Shown here: positions 6,981-14,138 of the stretch, piece by piece
Layout of the letters: each line of letters starts with the position of its first letter
Numbering within the stretch: position 1 is the stretch's first letter
Assembly: GCA_027081495.1 (NCBI GenBank)
Contig: JALWKJ010000164.1
Location: 1 to 14,138 of the forward strand
Direction: 5' to 3'
Source of the DNA: Campylobacterales bacterium
GTDB lineage: Bacteria; Campylobacterota; Campylobacteria; Campylobacterales; QNZT01
Length of the DNA: 14,138 bases
The notes under the pieces: model-generated
What the model was told of the DNA's origin: nothing
Databases searched by the model: none
Seen by the model: only the letters and a program-made list of their open reading frames with translations
Translations under genes and position numbers: made by a program

Positions 6981-7706
6981 TTATTTTTTCTGATTAAACA
7001 TATTTCCTAGGTTTTCCATCATTTTTTGCATTTGCTCCATCTGTTGAGGGGTTGGCTGCTTGGGACTAGCGTTTTCTTTTATCATGTCATTGATCGTTTT
7101 TATCGGATAATTAGGCAGGTTAAATATTTTTTTGGGTATGGAAGTGTTAAATTTTGCCGAAGTCGCTACTTCAAGATGTTTAAAACCCATGATATTCGCT
7201 TCGGTTTTTAGCGCAACACCTTTGTAAATCCATATTTTTGAACCCATCATCTCCCATATTTCACAATTATAGCCGAGAATTTTTCCATTGCCGATTTTTT
7301 TACCGCCCATCTGCTTCATCATGTCTTTGCCCATAGCCGATATGTTCTTGCCTTTTTTATCCATCTGTTTTAACATGTCTATATCGCTTTTTATGATGAT
7401 TTTATCTTCGTCTTCTACGGTATATATGGTGCCGTGGTCGATTTTTGTCAAGTCGTGTTTTATTGTCGTTTTACCCATAGCTATATTTTTTTCATCGCTT
7501 TGTCTTAATTCGATATTTCCCCACTCTTTAAAATAAAGTTTTGCCGTACCGGTTGTTTTTGTAGCAAAACCGAAAATGGAACCTCCTCCCTCAATCTTGT
7601 ACTCGACGATTCCCGATTTTATTTCGTATCTTTTTGTTTGAGCATATAGCGTTGTAGTTAAAAACAACGCTAGAAATATCGATATGATTTTTGCCGCTTT
7701 TTTCAT
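6981..7706 (-). CDS. Secreted DUF4412-like protein, Met-rich, unknown function
   Basis: A 241-residue exported protein. The Sec signal peptide (about 1-22) ends LYAQ. The body is beta-rich ('YEIKSGIVEYKIEG', 'TGTAKLYFKEWG', 'GNGKILGYNCEIWEMMGSKIWIYKGV'), a pattern resembling DUF4412-type periplasmic proteins. There is one Cys (148). Two Met/Lys-rich stretches (about 110-135 and 222-238, ending in a QMEQMQKMMENLGNMF-like amphipathic tail) are notable and could bind metal or self-associate. That is inference. No catalytic motif is recognised. It starts 26 bases after the amtB stop with AAAGG as ribosome site and no hairpin between, so it is probably the third gene of the glnK-amtB unit. The pilin promoter follows its stop. 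The family call is tentative. Confidence 0.75.
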   Translation of the reverse strand: MKKAAKIISIFLALFLTTTLYAQTKRYEIKSGIVEYKIEGGGSIFGFATKTTGTAKLYFKEWGNIELRQSDEKNIAMGKTTIKHDLTKIDHGTIYTVEDEDKIIIKSDIDMLKQMDKKGKNISAMGKDMMKQMGGKKIGNGKILGYNCEIWEMMGSKIWIYKGVALKTEANIMGFKHLEVATSAKFNTSIPKKIFNLPNYPIKTINDMIKENASPKQPTPQQMEQMQKMMENLGNMFNQKK

Positions 7707-7732
7707 GGTTTGAGCCTTTATGTTTTTAATAA

Positions 7733-8914
7733 TTATATAGCTTTTTTAAATTCCGGGTACGCTTCCAGACCGCATTCGCTGAAATCCAGACCCTCTAGCT
7801 GTTCATCTTCACCCGCTCTAAGAGGAAAATATTTATCTATAAAGCGAAGAATGAAATACGAAGAGACAAACGCGAATATTCCTATAAGAATAATACCTTT
7901 TACTTGTCCCCAAAAAGTTATATCTTCACCGTTTGAGGCAAAAATACCTACGGCAAGAGTTCCCCAAATACCGTTTACAAGATGTACGGAAAGCGCGCCG
8001 ACGGGATCGTCTAGTTTTAATCTGTCAAAAAACGGTACCATCGCTACGACCAAGATTCCTCCTATCGCTCCTATGAGAATAGGTAGATATATGTTGTAAA
8101 GATCAGGACCGGCGGTAATTGCGACCAATCCTCCAAGCGCTCCGTTTAAGACCATCGTTATATCCTGTTTTTTGTATTTTAGATGCATTATCGCGGCTAC
8201 GATTATGGCTCCCGCAAGACCCGCGGTATTTGTGTTTAAGATCGTTAAAGCTACTGTATCGGCATTTTCTTTTGAACTGATGGATCCTACGCTTCCACCG
8301 TTAAATCCAAACCAGCCTATCCATAGCAAAAATGCTCCAAGAGTTACAAGAGGAATGTTAGACGCGGGAATAACCCTAACTTTACCGTCTTTTGTATAAC
8401 GGTTTCTTCTTGGACCGATAATCATGATAGCCGCAAGAAGCGCCCATCCTCCCGTAGAGTGTATGACGGTCGAGCCGGCAAGATCGTACATATTAAGATC
8501 CAAAAAACTTCCATCTAAAAAATCGGCGCCCCATGAGATATTGACGATCAGAGGATAAATTATCGTTGACATTATGATAGCGAACAACATTAAAGGAAGA
8601 ATCTTTACTCTTTCGCTGACGCCCCCGCTCATGATATTTATAACTTTTCCGACAAACGCCATTTGAAATAAAAATGCCGCCCATTTGCTCATCGAGTCGT
8701 TATCCCAACTTCCAAAAGCGATAGAGTAACCGATAAGCAAAAAACCCATAGACGCCAAAGCATAAATGAGAGTGTTTACGGTAAGTACGGCCGAAACATT
8801 TTTAGTTCTAACCAATCCCGCTTCAAGCATAGCGAAGCCGGGTACCATCAAGATGATCAAAGTCATCGCAAAAAGAGCGAAAAATGTGTCTATTATATAG
8901 CTAAAATCATGCAT
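7733..8914 (-). CDS. amtB: Ammonium transporter AmtB
   Basis: Amt/Mep/Rh family channel for ammonium in the inner membrane, 393 residues with about 11 helices and no signal peptide. The N-terminus has the family block 'MVPGFAMLEAGLVRTKNV' at 23-40. The channel His pair is H152 (in AGSTVIHSTGG) and H311 (in GALSVHLVNGIWG), and D144 matches the conserved structural Asp before the first His. 'FGFNGGS' (202-208) is another family signature. The cytoplasmic tail keeps the GLDFSECGLEAYPEF element that contacts PII. It is 9 bases downstream of glnK, with GGAG as ribosome site. The pairing implies control of transport by PII under nitrogen limitation. Function is secure. Confidence 0.97.
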   Translation of the reverse strand: MHDFSYIIDTFFALFAMTLIILMVPGFAMLEAGLVRTKNVSAVLTVNTLIYALASMGFLLIGYSIAFGSWDNDSMSKWAAFLFQMAFVGKVINIMSGGVSERVKILPLMLFAIIMSTIIYPLIVNISWGADFLDGSFLDLNMYDLAGSTVIHSTGGWALLAAIMIIGPRRNRYTKDGKVRVIPASNIPLVTLGAFLLWIGWFGFNGGSVGSISSKENADTVALTILNTNTAGLAGAIIVAAIMHLKYKKQDITMVLNGALGGLVAITAGPDLYNIYLPILIGAIGGILVVAMVPFFDRLKLDDPVGALSVHLVNGIWGTLAVGIFASNGEDITFWGQVKGIILIGIFAFVSSYFILRFIDKYFPLRAGEDEQLEGLDFSECGLEAYPEFKKAI

Positions 8915-8923
8915 CGTTTCTCC

Positions 8924-9262
8924 TTATAGCGCTTCTTCGTCTTCTTCGCCGGTACGAATACGAATGCTCTTTTCAATCGAGCTTACAAATATTTTACCGT
9001 CGCCGATCTTTCCCGTTCTTGCGGCTGAAACAACGGCATCCAACACATTTTGCAGATCTGCCTCTTTAACCGCAATCTCTATCTTTATTTTCGGTAAAAA
9101 GTCAACAACATACTCGGCGCCTCTGTAGAGTTCGGAATGCCCCTGTTGTCTTCCGTAACCTTTGACTTCGGATACGGTCATACCGGTTAGTTCAAGTTTG
9201 TTGATCGCTTCTTTTACATCGTCTAGTTTAAACGGTTTTATGATCGCCTCTATCTTTTTCAT
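8924..9262 (-). CDS. glnK: PII nitrogen regulatory protein GlnK/GlnB
   Basis: Trimeric PII signal protein, 112 residues, which senses 2-oxoglutarate, ATP and ADP and plugs AmtB when nitrogen is plentiful. The T-loop is canonical: GRQQGHSELYRGAEYVVDFLPK at 37-58, including Tyr51, the uridylylation site in proteobacteria, and Tyr46. The second signature TGKIGDGKIFV is at 83-93, followed by RIRTGE, which binds nucleotide. The tail is unusually acidic (EEDEEAL). AGGAGG lies 4 bases before the ATG, with an extended -10 promoter upstream. Adjacency to amtB favours the name glnK over glnB. Whether Tyr51 is modified depends on a GlnD not visible here. Confidence 0.96.
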   Translation of the reverse strand: MKKIEAIIKPFKLDDVKEAINKLELTGMTVSEVKGYGRQQGHSELYRGAEYVVDFLPKIKIEIAVKEADLQNVLDAVVSAARTGKIGDGKIFVSSIEKSIRIRTGEEDEEAL

Positions 9263-9287
9263 TTCGCCTCCTGATCTTTAAAGCTAT

Positions 9288-9296
9288 ATTTTAGCA
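9288..9296 (-). promoter_or_regulatory. Extended -10 promoter for glnK-amtB
   Basis: The minus strand reads TGCTAAAAT here, an extended -10 (TGn-TAAAAT). It would start transcription near 9281, about 20 bases before the glnK ATG. No good -35 hexamer and no sigma-54 GG-N10-GC element is seen, so nitrogen control of this unit is not explained by the visible promoter. Confidence 0.5.
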
Positions 9297-9320
9297 TATA
9301 TAAACTATATTGCACAAATA

Positions 9321-9326
9321 TATAAT
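9321..9326 (+). promoter_or_regulatory. Possible -10 box (TATAAT) for the small membrane protein gene
   Basis: A consensus TATAAT sits 19 bases before the ATG at 9345, in the 82-base divergent gap with glnK. No clear -35 is present at 17-base spacing. The gap is very AT-rich, so a chance match is quite possible. If used, the leader would be only about a dozen bases. Confidence 0.35.
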
Positions 9327-9344
9327 GAGGATTTAAGAATTGTC

Positions 9345-9647
9345 ATGAAATTTATAAAAAAACTAGAAGATTTTAAAGATCATCCCGCAACGAAAGAGTC
9401 GATAAAAAGAATAAAGCCCCAAAAGACATTTTGGTCGATTTTCGGAGTTTTTATCTTTTTTATATTGCCTGAAATCGTTGCGCTTATTTGGGGAGCGGAT
9501 ATAAAAGCATATACGACTTCGCATCTTATGCAGCCGCTTCCTCTTGAAGAGGAGTATAAATACAAAGCGATAGAGCTTCTTTTTACGGATGTAAGCTGGT
9601 TAAATCTTTTTGTAGGGATAGCTCTTTTGGTCTGGGTCTTTTTTTAA
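9345..9647 (+). CDS. Small two-helix membrane protein, function unknown
   Basis: A 100-residue protein I do not recognise by function. A basic, soluble N-terminus of about 27 residues (MKFIKKLEDFKDHPATKES) is followed by helix 1 at about 28-50 (with 'FWSIFGVFIFFILPEIVALIW'), a loop of about 33 residues, and helix 2 at about 84-100. The protein ends inside this helix as WVFF. The tail is encoded by a run of seven T before TAA. Shifting frame there would add only a few residues, so truncation is unlikely. GAGG lies about 14 bases before the ATG, which is long for a ribosome site. It diverges from glnK and runs tail to tail with the Hpt gene with only 2 bases between. Codon use resembles its neighbours, so I judge it a real gene. 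Confidence 0.72.
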   Translation: MKFIKKLEDFKDHPATKESIKRIKPQKTFWSIFGVFIFFILPEIVALIWGADIKAYTTSHLMQPLPLEEEYKYKAIELLFTDVSWLNLFVGIALLVWVFF

Positions 9648-9649
9648 CT

Positions 9650-10060
9650 CTATTTTATATAATTCGTAGGTACTTTTATGATTTTGGAGTTTAGGTGACT
9701 AAACTCGTTTGCATCGTTTTCAAGATCGTCTTTATAGAGATTTAGCTGATCTGTAACGCTTAAAAGCCAGTTTATGAGATCTTCGCTAGCGCTTGCCGTT
9801 TTTATATTTCTACACTCTTCAAGAACCTCTTCCGCCAAGAGTGTAAGTTTTCTGACGGGCTCTATCTTTAGATAAGAGGAACCCGATTTTATCGTATGAA
9901 ATATGCGAAAAAGCTCATTTACATTTCTACCGTATAAATTAGGATTTTCCAATCCTATGATAAGGCTCTCGACGCTCTCGAGCATTTGACTGTAGTGCCC
10001 AAAAAACTCTTCTACTATCTCATAGTCGTATTCGGATTCAAGTTTTTGAAATACTCCCAT
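9650..10060 (-). CDS. Stand-alone Hpt (histidine phosphotransfer) domain protein
   Basis: A 136-residue, all-helical, soluble protein. The Hpt core motif is 'FRIFHTIKSGSSYL' at 51-64, with His55 as the predicted phospho-acceptor and Lys58 at +3. The helix before it ('YSQMLESVESLIIGLE', 24-39) and the one after it ('LTLLAEEVLEECRNI', 72-86) are arranged as in the Hpt domain of CheA. The residue four after the His is Ser where Gly is usual in the HxxKG motif. No kinase, receiver or transmembrane part is present, so it would act as a relay or sink between a hybrid kinase and a receiver encoded elsewhere. It lies 10 bases after a 38-residue membrane peptide gene and is probably co-transcribed with it and ileS. 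The partner is unknown. Confidence 0.85.
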   Translation of the reverse strand: MGVFQKLESEYDYEIVEEFFGHYSQMLESVESLIIGLENPNLYGRNVNELFRIFHTIKSGSSYLKIEPVRKLTLLAEEVLEECRNIKTASASEDLINWLLSVTDQLNLYKDDLENDANEFSHLNSKIIKVPTNYIK

Positions 10061-10070
10061 TAATCAGCCT

Positions 10071-10187
10071 TTATGATGATTTTTTCCGTTTTACCAAAAA
10101 AATCCCGATTGCCGTACAAATAAGAATAAAGCCGATAGTGGTAAAAACAAACAAAAGATCGACTTTTTGTGAAAGATCGACTATCAT
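10071..10187 (-). CDS. 38-residue single-helix membrane peptide
   Basis: The ATG overlaps the ileS stop as ATGA (10187-10184), and the frame runs 38 codons to TAA at 10073-10071. The peptide begins [13 protein letters not shown], has one hydrophobic helix (about 11-32, rich in Phe, Ile and Leu with one Cys), and ends in a positive VKRKKSS tail. The positive-inside rule predicts the tail in the cytoplasm. It fills the space between ileS and the Hpt gene almost exactly and is followed after 10 bases by the Hpt ATG. Stop-start overlap, a clean helix and tail, and the fit to the gap argue for a real gene. No function is recognised. Confidence 0.6.
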   Translation of the reverse strand: MIVDLSQKVDLLFVFTTIGFILICTAIGIFLVKRKKSS

Positions 10188-12922
10188 TTAAGCGCGCTCT
10201 CGCATCTGTCGCAGAGTTTATTTTCGTTTCGGCTTTTTTGTTTCCAGCATCTTGGACATTTTGCCTTTTCGCTTAGAAGGATTGAAAATCGATCTTCATC
10301 TATCGTAAACGAAGCAAGTTTTATACCGTTTTCATCATCGCCTATCGAGCTAACGGTAAACCAATCTTCGGCGTCTGTCGGATCGAGTTTTTTTATAGCG
10401 TAAGAGTCGGTTTTTATATTTAGCTCAAGTGTCGATTTTATCTTTTTATCTTTTTTTAGGTTATCGATAATTTCAAAAAATTTCTCTCTCGCTTTTATCA
10501 TATATTTTTCATCAAAGTCGCTCTTTATATCTTTTAGCGGAGTATAACGCAGATCGAAAACATCTTCATTTGTCTCTTTTATGACTTTGGGGGTATATTC
10601 AAGGACTTCATCGATCGTATAAGTGATGATTGGAGCGAGCAGCGATAGAAGTCTTTTTAAAATCAAAGCCATTGCGCTTTGAGACGATCTTCTTACCGCG
10701 TCGTCTTTTTTGTTGCAGTAGAGTCTATCTTTTGATATATCCATATAGATTCCGCTTAAATGCGCGGTAATAAAATGATTGATGATCGATAGCGCTTTAG
10801 AAAAGTCGTAATTTCTAAAATGAGTATCCGCTTCATCAAAGATATTTTTGGCTTTAAAGAGTATCCATCGATCAAGCGTACGAAGTTCATCTTGGGGCAT
10901 GATATTTTCGAGGTCGTTTATGTTCGCGAGTAAAAAACGGATGGTATTTCTAGTTTTTCTATACTGCTCCGCTATCTGTTTTAATATATCGTCTCCTATC
11001 TTTTGATCGTTTTGATAGTCGCTTAACGCCACCCAAAGTCTCAATATCTCGGTTCCGTATTTTTTGGAGACTCCCGACGGTGCTATGACATTTCCTTTGG
11101 ATTTGCTCATCTTTTCACCTTTTGAGTCGTTGGTGAAACCGTGAGTAACGATATTTTTAAAAGGAGAGATACCGTTTATCGCGGAGCTAATGAGAAGCGA
11201 GCTTTGAAACCATCCTCTATGTTGATCGCTTCCTTCAAGATAGACATCGGCGGGGTATTTTCCCGCATCGTATTCTCTTGAATTCAAAACCGCTTTCCAT
11301 GTCGATCCGCTGTCAAACCATACATCGAGTATATCTTCGATTTTTTCAAGGTCGTTTGGATTGTAGCCGCTTCCTGGGTATAGAAGATCTTTTATCTCCA
11401 TTTCCCACCAAGCGTCCGTTCCTTTTTGTTCAAAAATCATCGCCAAAAAGTTTAAAACTTTTTCATCCAAAACTACTTCGCCGCTTTTTTTATCTCTAAA
11501 AAACGCTATGGGCACGCCCCAATCTCTCTGTCTTGATATACACCAATCGGGTCTATTTTCTATCATGGAAGTTAGGCGGTTTCTTGAAGATGATGGAAAA
11601 AATTTTACATTTTCCAAATTTTTTAAAGCCGTTTGTTTAAGACTGTTTTCTTCTTGATCCATTAAAATAAACCACTGTTTTGTAGCGCGGTAGATGACCG
11701 GCTTGTGCGTTCTCCAGCAAAACGGATACGAGTGGGTAAATTTTTCCGCTTTTAACAGCGAATCTCCAAGAAGCTCTAAAATCGGTTCGTTCGCTTTAAA
11801 GATATGCATCCCGACAAACTTTTCAGGCTCGAAAAAGAGTCTTTGTTTTACTACGCTCTCGTCAAAAAGTCCCGCGTCATCTACGGGCATGATTACCTCA
11901 AGATTATATTTAAGACCCATTTTATAGTCGTCTTCTCCGTGTCCGGGAGCCGTGTGGACACATCCGCTTCCTCCATCCATGAGTACATGCTCTCCAAGAA
12001 GAATTTGTGATTTTCTGCCGTTTAGCGGATTTACGGCGTATAGATTTTCAAGCTCTTTTGCTTTGAATCTTTTTATGATTTTACCCTTTATGACGCCTTC
12101 TTCCACAAGGGAGTCGTATCTTTTTTGAGCAAGAATATAACCGTCGTCGGTTAAGAGATACTCTTCATCGGGATTTAGGGATATGCCTACATTTGAAGGA
12201 AGAGTCCAAGGGGTTGTCGTCCAAATTATGAGAGCCGCTTTATTTATATCGAGTCTTTTTTTGGCGTTTTCGTCTAACTCAAACGCGACATAGATAGAGT
12301 AGTCTTCTTTATCCTCATACTCGACTTCCGCTTCGGCAAGAGCGGTTTTTGCCGCCCATGACCAGTAAACGGGTTTACTTCTCTCTTTTAAAAGACCTTT
12401 TTTCGCTATTTCGCAGAGCGTTCTGTAGATGTCCGCTTCAAACGCGAAGTTCATGGTGAGATAGGGTTTTTGCCAGTTAGCGACGATTCCAAGACTTTTA
12501 AACTCTTCTTTTTGGATATCGACAAATTTTTCGGCGTGTTTGCGGCAGAGATTTCTTACGGTAGTTACCGGAAGAGTCTTTTTCTTTTCGCCTAATTTTT
12601 TTTCTACCTGTTGCTCTATCGGCAGTCCATGACAGTCCCATCCCGGCGTAAATCTGATATCCTCACCTCTGAAATAGTGTGTTTTTACGACTAAATCTTT
12701 TAAAATTTTATTTAGCGCGTGACCCATATGTATGTTTCCGTTTGCATAGGGAGGACCGTCATGGAGCGTAAAGGATTTTGCTCCTTTGTTGGATGTCGTC
12801 ATTTTTTTGTAAACATCTTTTTCTTCAAACCATTTTTTGTAGCGTTTAGGCTCGTTTTGAGGTAGATTCCCGCGCATAGGGAAGTTTGTTTTTGGCAAAA
12901 GGAGCGTATCTTTGTAATCCAT
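10184..12922 (-). CDS. ileS: Isoleucyl-tRNA synthetase
   Basis: Class I aminoacyl-tRNA synthetase charging tRNA-Ile, 912 residues, full length for the bacterial enzyme. The HIGH motif appears as HMGH at 65-68 within '[20 protein letters not shown]'. KMSKS is at 604-608 ([10 protein letters not shown]). The CP1 editing domain (about 200-400) carries the [10 protein letters not shown] threonine-rich site at 235-244 and '[14 protein letters not shown]' at 320-333. The C-terminal zinc ribbon has Cys889, 892, 904 and 907. The zinc ribbon and the general layout match the bacterial IleS type usually sensitive to pseudomonic acid. AAGG lies about 12 bases before the ATG, a little far. The 38-residue membrane peptide and Hpt genes follow in the same direction. 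Confidence 0.98.
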   Translation of the reverse strand: MDYKDTLLLPKTNFPMRGNLPQNEPKRYKKWFEEKDVYKKMTTSNKGAKSFTLHDGPPYANGNIHMGHALNKILKDLVVKTHYFRGEDIRFTPGWDCHGLPIEQQVEKKLGEKKKTLPVTTVRNLCRKHAEKFVDIQKEEFKSLGIVANWQKPYLTMNFAFEADIYRTLCEIAKKGLLKERSKPVYWSWAAKTALAEAEVEYEDKEDYSIYVAFELDENAKKRLDINKAALIIWTTTPWTLPSNVGISLNPDEEYLLTDDGYILAQKRYDSLVEEGVIKGKIIKRFKAKELENLYAVNPLNGRKSQILLGEHVLMDGGSGCVHTAPGHGEDDYKMGLKYNLEVIMPVDDAGLFDESVVKQRLFFEPEKFVGMHIFKANEPILELLGDSLLKAEKFTHSYPFCWRTHKPVIYRATKQWFILMDQEENSLKQTALKNLENVKFFPSSSRNRLTSMIENRPDWCISRQRDWGVPIAFFRDKKSGEVVLDEKVLNFLAMIFEQKGTDAWWEMEIKDLLYPGSGYNPNDLEKIEDILDVWFDSGSTWKAVLNSREYDAGKYPADVYLEGSDQHRGWFQSSLLISSAINGISPFKNIVTHGFTNDSKGEKMSKSKGNVIAPSGVSKKYGTEILRLWVALSDYQNDQKIGDDILKQIAEQYRKTRNTIRFLLANINDLENIMPQDELRTLDRWILFKAKNIFDEADTHFRNYDFSKALSIINHFITAHLSGIYMDISKDRLYCNKKDDAVRRSSQSAMALILKRLLSLLAPIITYTIDEVLEYTPKVIKETNEDVFDLRYTPLKDIKSDFDEKYMIKAREKFFEIIDNLKKDKKIKSTLELNIKTDSYAIKKLDPTDAEDWFTVSSIGDDENGIKLASFTIDEDRFSILLSEKAKCPRCWKQKSRNENKLCDRCESALK

Positions 12923-12959
12923 AATTATTTTATCCTTCTAAAAAGAGCGTTTTGCGCGG

Positions 12960-12965
12960 ATTTTA
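12960..12965 (-). promoter_or_regulatory. Possible -10 box for ileS
   Basis: The minus strand reads GATAAAATC here, with TAAAAT about 38 bases before the ileS ATG. The -35 region at 17-base spacing (ATACAT) is poor. I see no T-box leader or attenuator in the 183-base gap between ileS and the divergent gene. Confidence 0.3.
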
Positions 12966-12973
12966 TCTAAAAA

Positions 12974-13063
12974 GCGCTTATAATGTATTGGAGTAGCGAT
13001 AGTGTAGATGTTGATAATCGTCATTGACAAAAAAAGTTTAAAGTTATATAATGGCGCTTATAA
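12974..13063. repeat. Pair of 10-base direct repeats, GCGCTTATAA
   Basis: GCGCTTATAA occurs at 12974-12983 and again at 13054-13063, 80 bases apart, in the divergent gap between ileS and the 63-residue protein gene. The second copy covers the expected transcription start of the + strand gene, and the first lies just upstream of the possible ileS -10. It could be a paired operator or chance in AT-rich sequence. Confidence 0.3.
13024..13052 (+). promoter_or_regulatory. Consensus sigma-70 promoter
   Basis: TTGACA (13024-13029), a spacer of exactly 17 bases, then TATAAT (13047-13052). Both hexamers are perfect consensus at optimal spacing. Transcription should begin near 13059, about 47 bases before the ATG at 13106. 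Such promoters are rare in Campylobacterota, which often lack a -35 box, so strong constitutive expression is expected. Confidence 0.85.
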
Positions 13064-13105
13064 AAGTTGATATAAATAATGTAAACTTTTAAAAAGGCTT
13101 AATAA

Positions 13106-13297
13106 ATGAATACCATCGAAAAAGAGTTACAAAGTAGAAAATCGGAGATCAAAAAAGAGCTGAAATTGCTTTTTTCGGCAAATAGCAGAATAACGAGCTG
13201 GGATGTTCCCGAAACGGATGAGAAAGAGGCGGCGAAAAAACTGTTGGAAATCATGCAAGAAGCGCTTGATGAGATTAAAGAAGAGGCGCTTAAATAG
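13106..13297 (+). CDS. Small charged helical protein, function unknown
   Basis: A 63-residue soluble protein rich in Lys and Glu. Helices are likely at about 2-24 ('IEKELQSRKSEIKKELKLLF') and 38-62 ('EKEAAKKLLEIMQEALDEIK'), joined by a 'SRITSWDVPETD' turn with the only Trp and Pro. It has no membrane segment, Cys or nucleic-acid-binding motif that I recognise. AAGG lies about 9 bases before the ATG, and a perfect sigma-70 promoter lies upstream. The stop is 11 bases from the converging transglycosylase gene with no hairpin between. Its heptad-like charge pattern suggests a helical hairpin or small oligomer. It is clearly a gene, but I cannot name a role. Confidence 0.82.
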   Translation: MNTIEKELQSRKSEIKKELKLLFSANSRITSWDVPETDEKEAAKKLLEIMQEALDEIKEEALK

Positions 13298-13308
13298 GGT
13301 AATAGAAT

Positions 13309-14138
13309 CTACTTTAAAGTTATTTTCGTGAAAGAGTTGTTGCGGAGATGTTTTTTTATCTTTGTCGCCAATTGATGGACGGACATCGCATAGTAAGCGC
13401 TGTGGTTGTATCTAGTTATGACATAAAAGTTTTTAGCCCCGTACCATAGCTCGTCATAATCGGTTTTACTTAATTTTATAAGTCTTACTTTTTTGTTATA
13501 GTTCCATCTGCCGTATTTTGGAGATATGCCTTTTAATCTGTGTCGAAAATAGAGTCTATCATAGCCGGTTTTATACTTGTTAAATCTGTTTCCTTCGTAT
13601 GAAACTCTAGTCGCTACCTCTTCTCCTCGTCTCCAACCGTTTTTTTTCAGATAATTCGCTATGCTGGCTATCGCGTCCGCCGGATGAAGCAAGCTTACTT
13701 TATTGTCATGATTGAAATCTACTCCGTATGCTTCATAATTGCTCGGCATAAATTGTCCAAGACCGATAGCTCCGGCGAAAGAGCCTTTTACATTTTTCGG
13801 ATTTATACTATTTTTATAACAAAGCTGTATAAATTTTTTAAGCTCATTTTTGAAAAATCCGTTTCTGCGATTTGGCTCGAACGCCAAAGTCGTTAAGGTA
13901 TCAAATACCGGAAATTTGCCCATGTTTTTACCGTATATACTTTCTATGCCTATAATCGCGGCTATATATTCTTTCGGGACTCCGTATCTGTTTTCGACCT
14001 TTTGAAATACTCTTTTGTATCTTTTTATAAAAGCGACTCCGTTTTTGATTCGTTTTGGAGTTACTTTAAGTTTCACATATCTTTCCCAAGCCCCGTGAAG
14101 AGGATATTTTTTTTGTAAAGCTTTGGAAGGTTTTTCTC
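13309..14138 (-). CDS. mltB: MltB-type lytic murein transglycosylase, 5'-partial
   Basis: Periplasmic enzyme that cleaves the MurNAc-GlcNAc bond of peptidoglycan to give 1,6-anhydroMurNAc ends. A GTG at 14076 is not the start: the frame stays open to the right edge and reads 'YPLHGAWERYVKLKVTP', which is conserved family sequence. The signal peptide is off the edge. Counting from that GTG, the catalytic Glu is E45 in 'IIGIESIYGKNMG', followed by 'DTLTTLAF' (59-66) and the substrate-site motif 'FAGAIGLGQFMPSNY' (100-114). 'HPADAIASIANYLKKNGWRRGE' further supports the SLT_2/MltB family. The C-terminus lacks an added peptidoglycan-binding domain and ends in a basic helix. It converges on the 63-residue protein gene. 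Confidence 0.93.
   Translation of the reverse strand, partial: EKPSKALQKKYPLHGAWERYVKLKVTPKRIKNGVAFIKRYKRVFQKVENRYGVPKEYIAAIIGIESIYGKNMGKFPVFDTLTTLAFEPNRRNGFFKNELKKFIQLCYKNSINPKNVKGSFAGAIGLGQFMPSNYEAYGVDFNHDNKVSLLHPADAIASIANYLKKNGWRRGEEVATRVSYEGNRFNKYKTGYDRLYFRHRLKGISPKYGRWNYNKKVRLIKLSKTDYDELWYGAKNFYVITRYNHSAYYAMSVHQLATKIKKHLRNNSFTKITLK

Noticed and set aside
9263..9344. Sigma-54 nitrogen promoter before glnK
   Set aside because: No GG-N10-GC pair at correct spacing on the minus strand. Only an extended -10 of the housekeeping type is visible.
11278..12010. Plus-strand open frames within ileS
   Set aside because: They are shadows opposite a full-length, motif-complete ileS and have no ribosome sites or recognisable products.
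13064..13092. AAAAGTT...AACTTTT hairpin in the leader of the 63-residue protein gene
   Set aside because: A seven-pair, AT-rich stem with a loop of about 15 bases is weak and expected by chance here. No riboswitch features are seen.
14074..14076. GTG at 14076 as the mltB start
   Set aside because: Upstream in-frame codons encode conserved family sequence up to the window edge, and a start here would remove the export signal.

Overview
The window is AT-rich and tightly packed. It reads as chromosome from a Campylobacterota (epsilonproteobacterial) species, probably a free-living Sulfurimonas/Sulfurovum-type organism. This rests on overall protein character, base composition and gene packing, so the genus is a guess. 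The genes are intact and compositionally alike, and I see no insertion sequence, phage, CRISPR array, tRNA or rRNA. No gene-free stretch exceeds 300 bases.

Positions 1-6597 (+) hold most of a Tad/Flp (type IVb) pilus assembly operon, in the order tadZ/cpaE (5' end off the left edge), tadA/cpaF, tadB, tadC, cpaB/rcpC, a TadE/F-like pseudopilin and cpaC/rcpA secretin. Spacing is tight, with overlapping stop and start codons from tadB to cpaC. A hairpin at 6602-6630 closes it. The operon has no obvious major pilin.

The likely pilin lies just beyond, on the opposite strand (6864 to 6685): a 59-residue Flp-like peptide, too short for a usual ORF cut-off. Upstream of it is a near-perfect flagellar sigma-28 (FliA) promoter, TAAAGTTT-N11-GCCGATTT. 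Putting a Tad-type pilin under late-flagellar control would tie adhesive pilus output to flagellar assembly. This is the most interesting observation in the window.

Also on the minus strand, upstream of the pilin gene, are glnK (PII), amtB (ammonium channel) and a secreted Met-rich DUF4412-like protein. They are spaced like one operon (9262 to 6981). A two-helix membrane protein (9345-9647, +) diverges from glnK.

The next minus-strand unit is ileS (12922 to 10184), a 38-residue single-helix membrane peptide coupled to the ileS stop by an ATGA overlap, and a stand-alone Hpt phosphotransfer protein. Divergent from ileS, a textbook sigma-70 promoter drives a 63-residue charged protein. The window ends inside an MltB-type lytic transglycosylase on the minus strand, with its N-terminus off the right edge.
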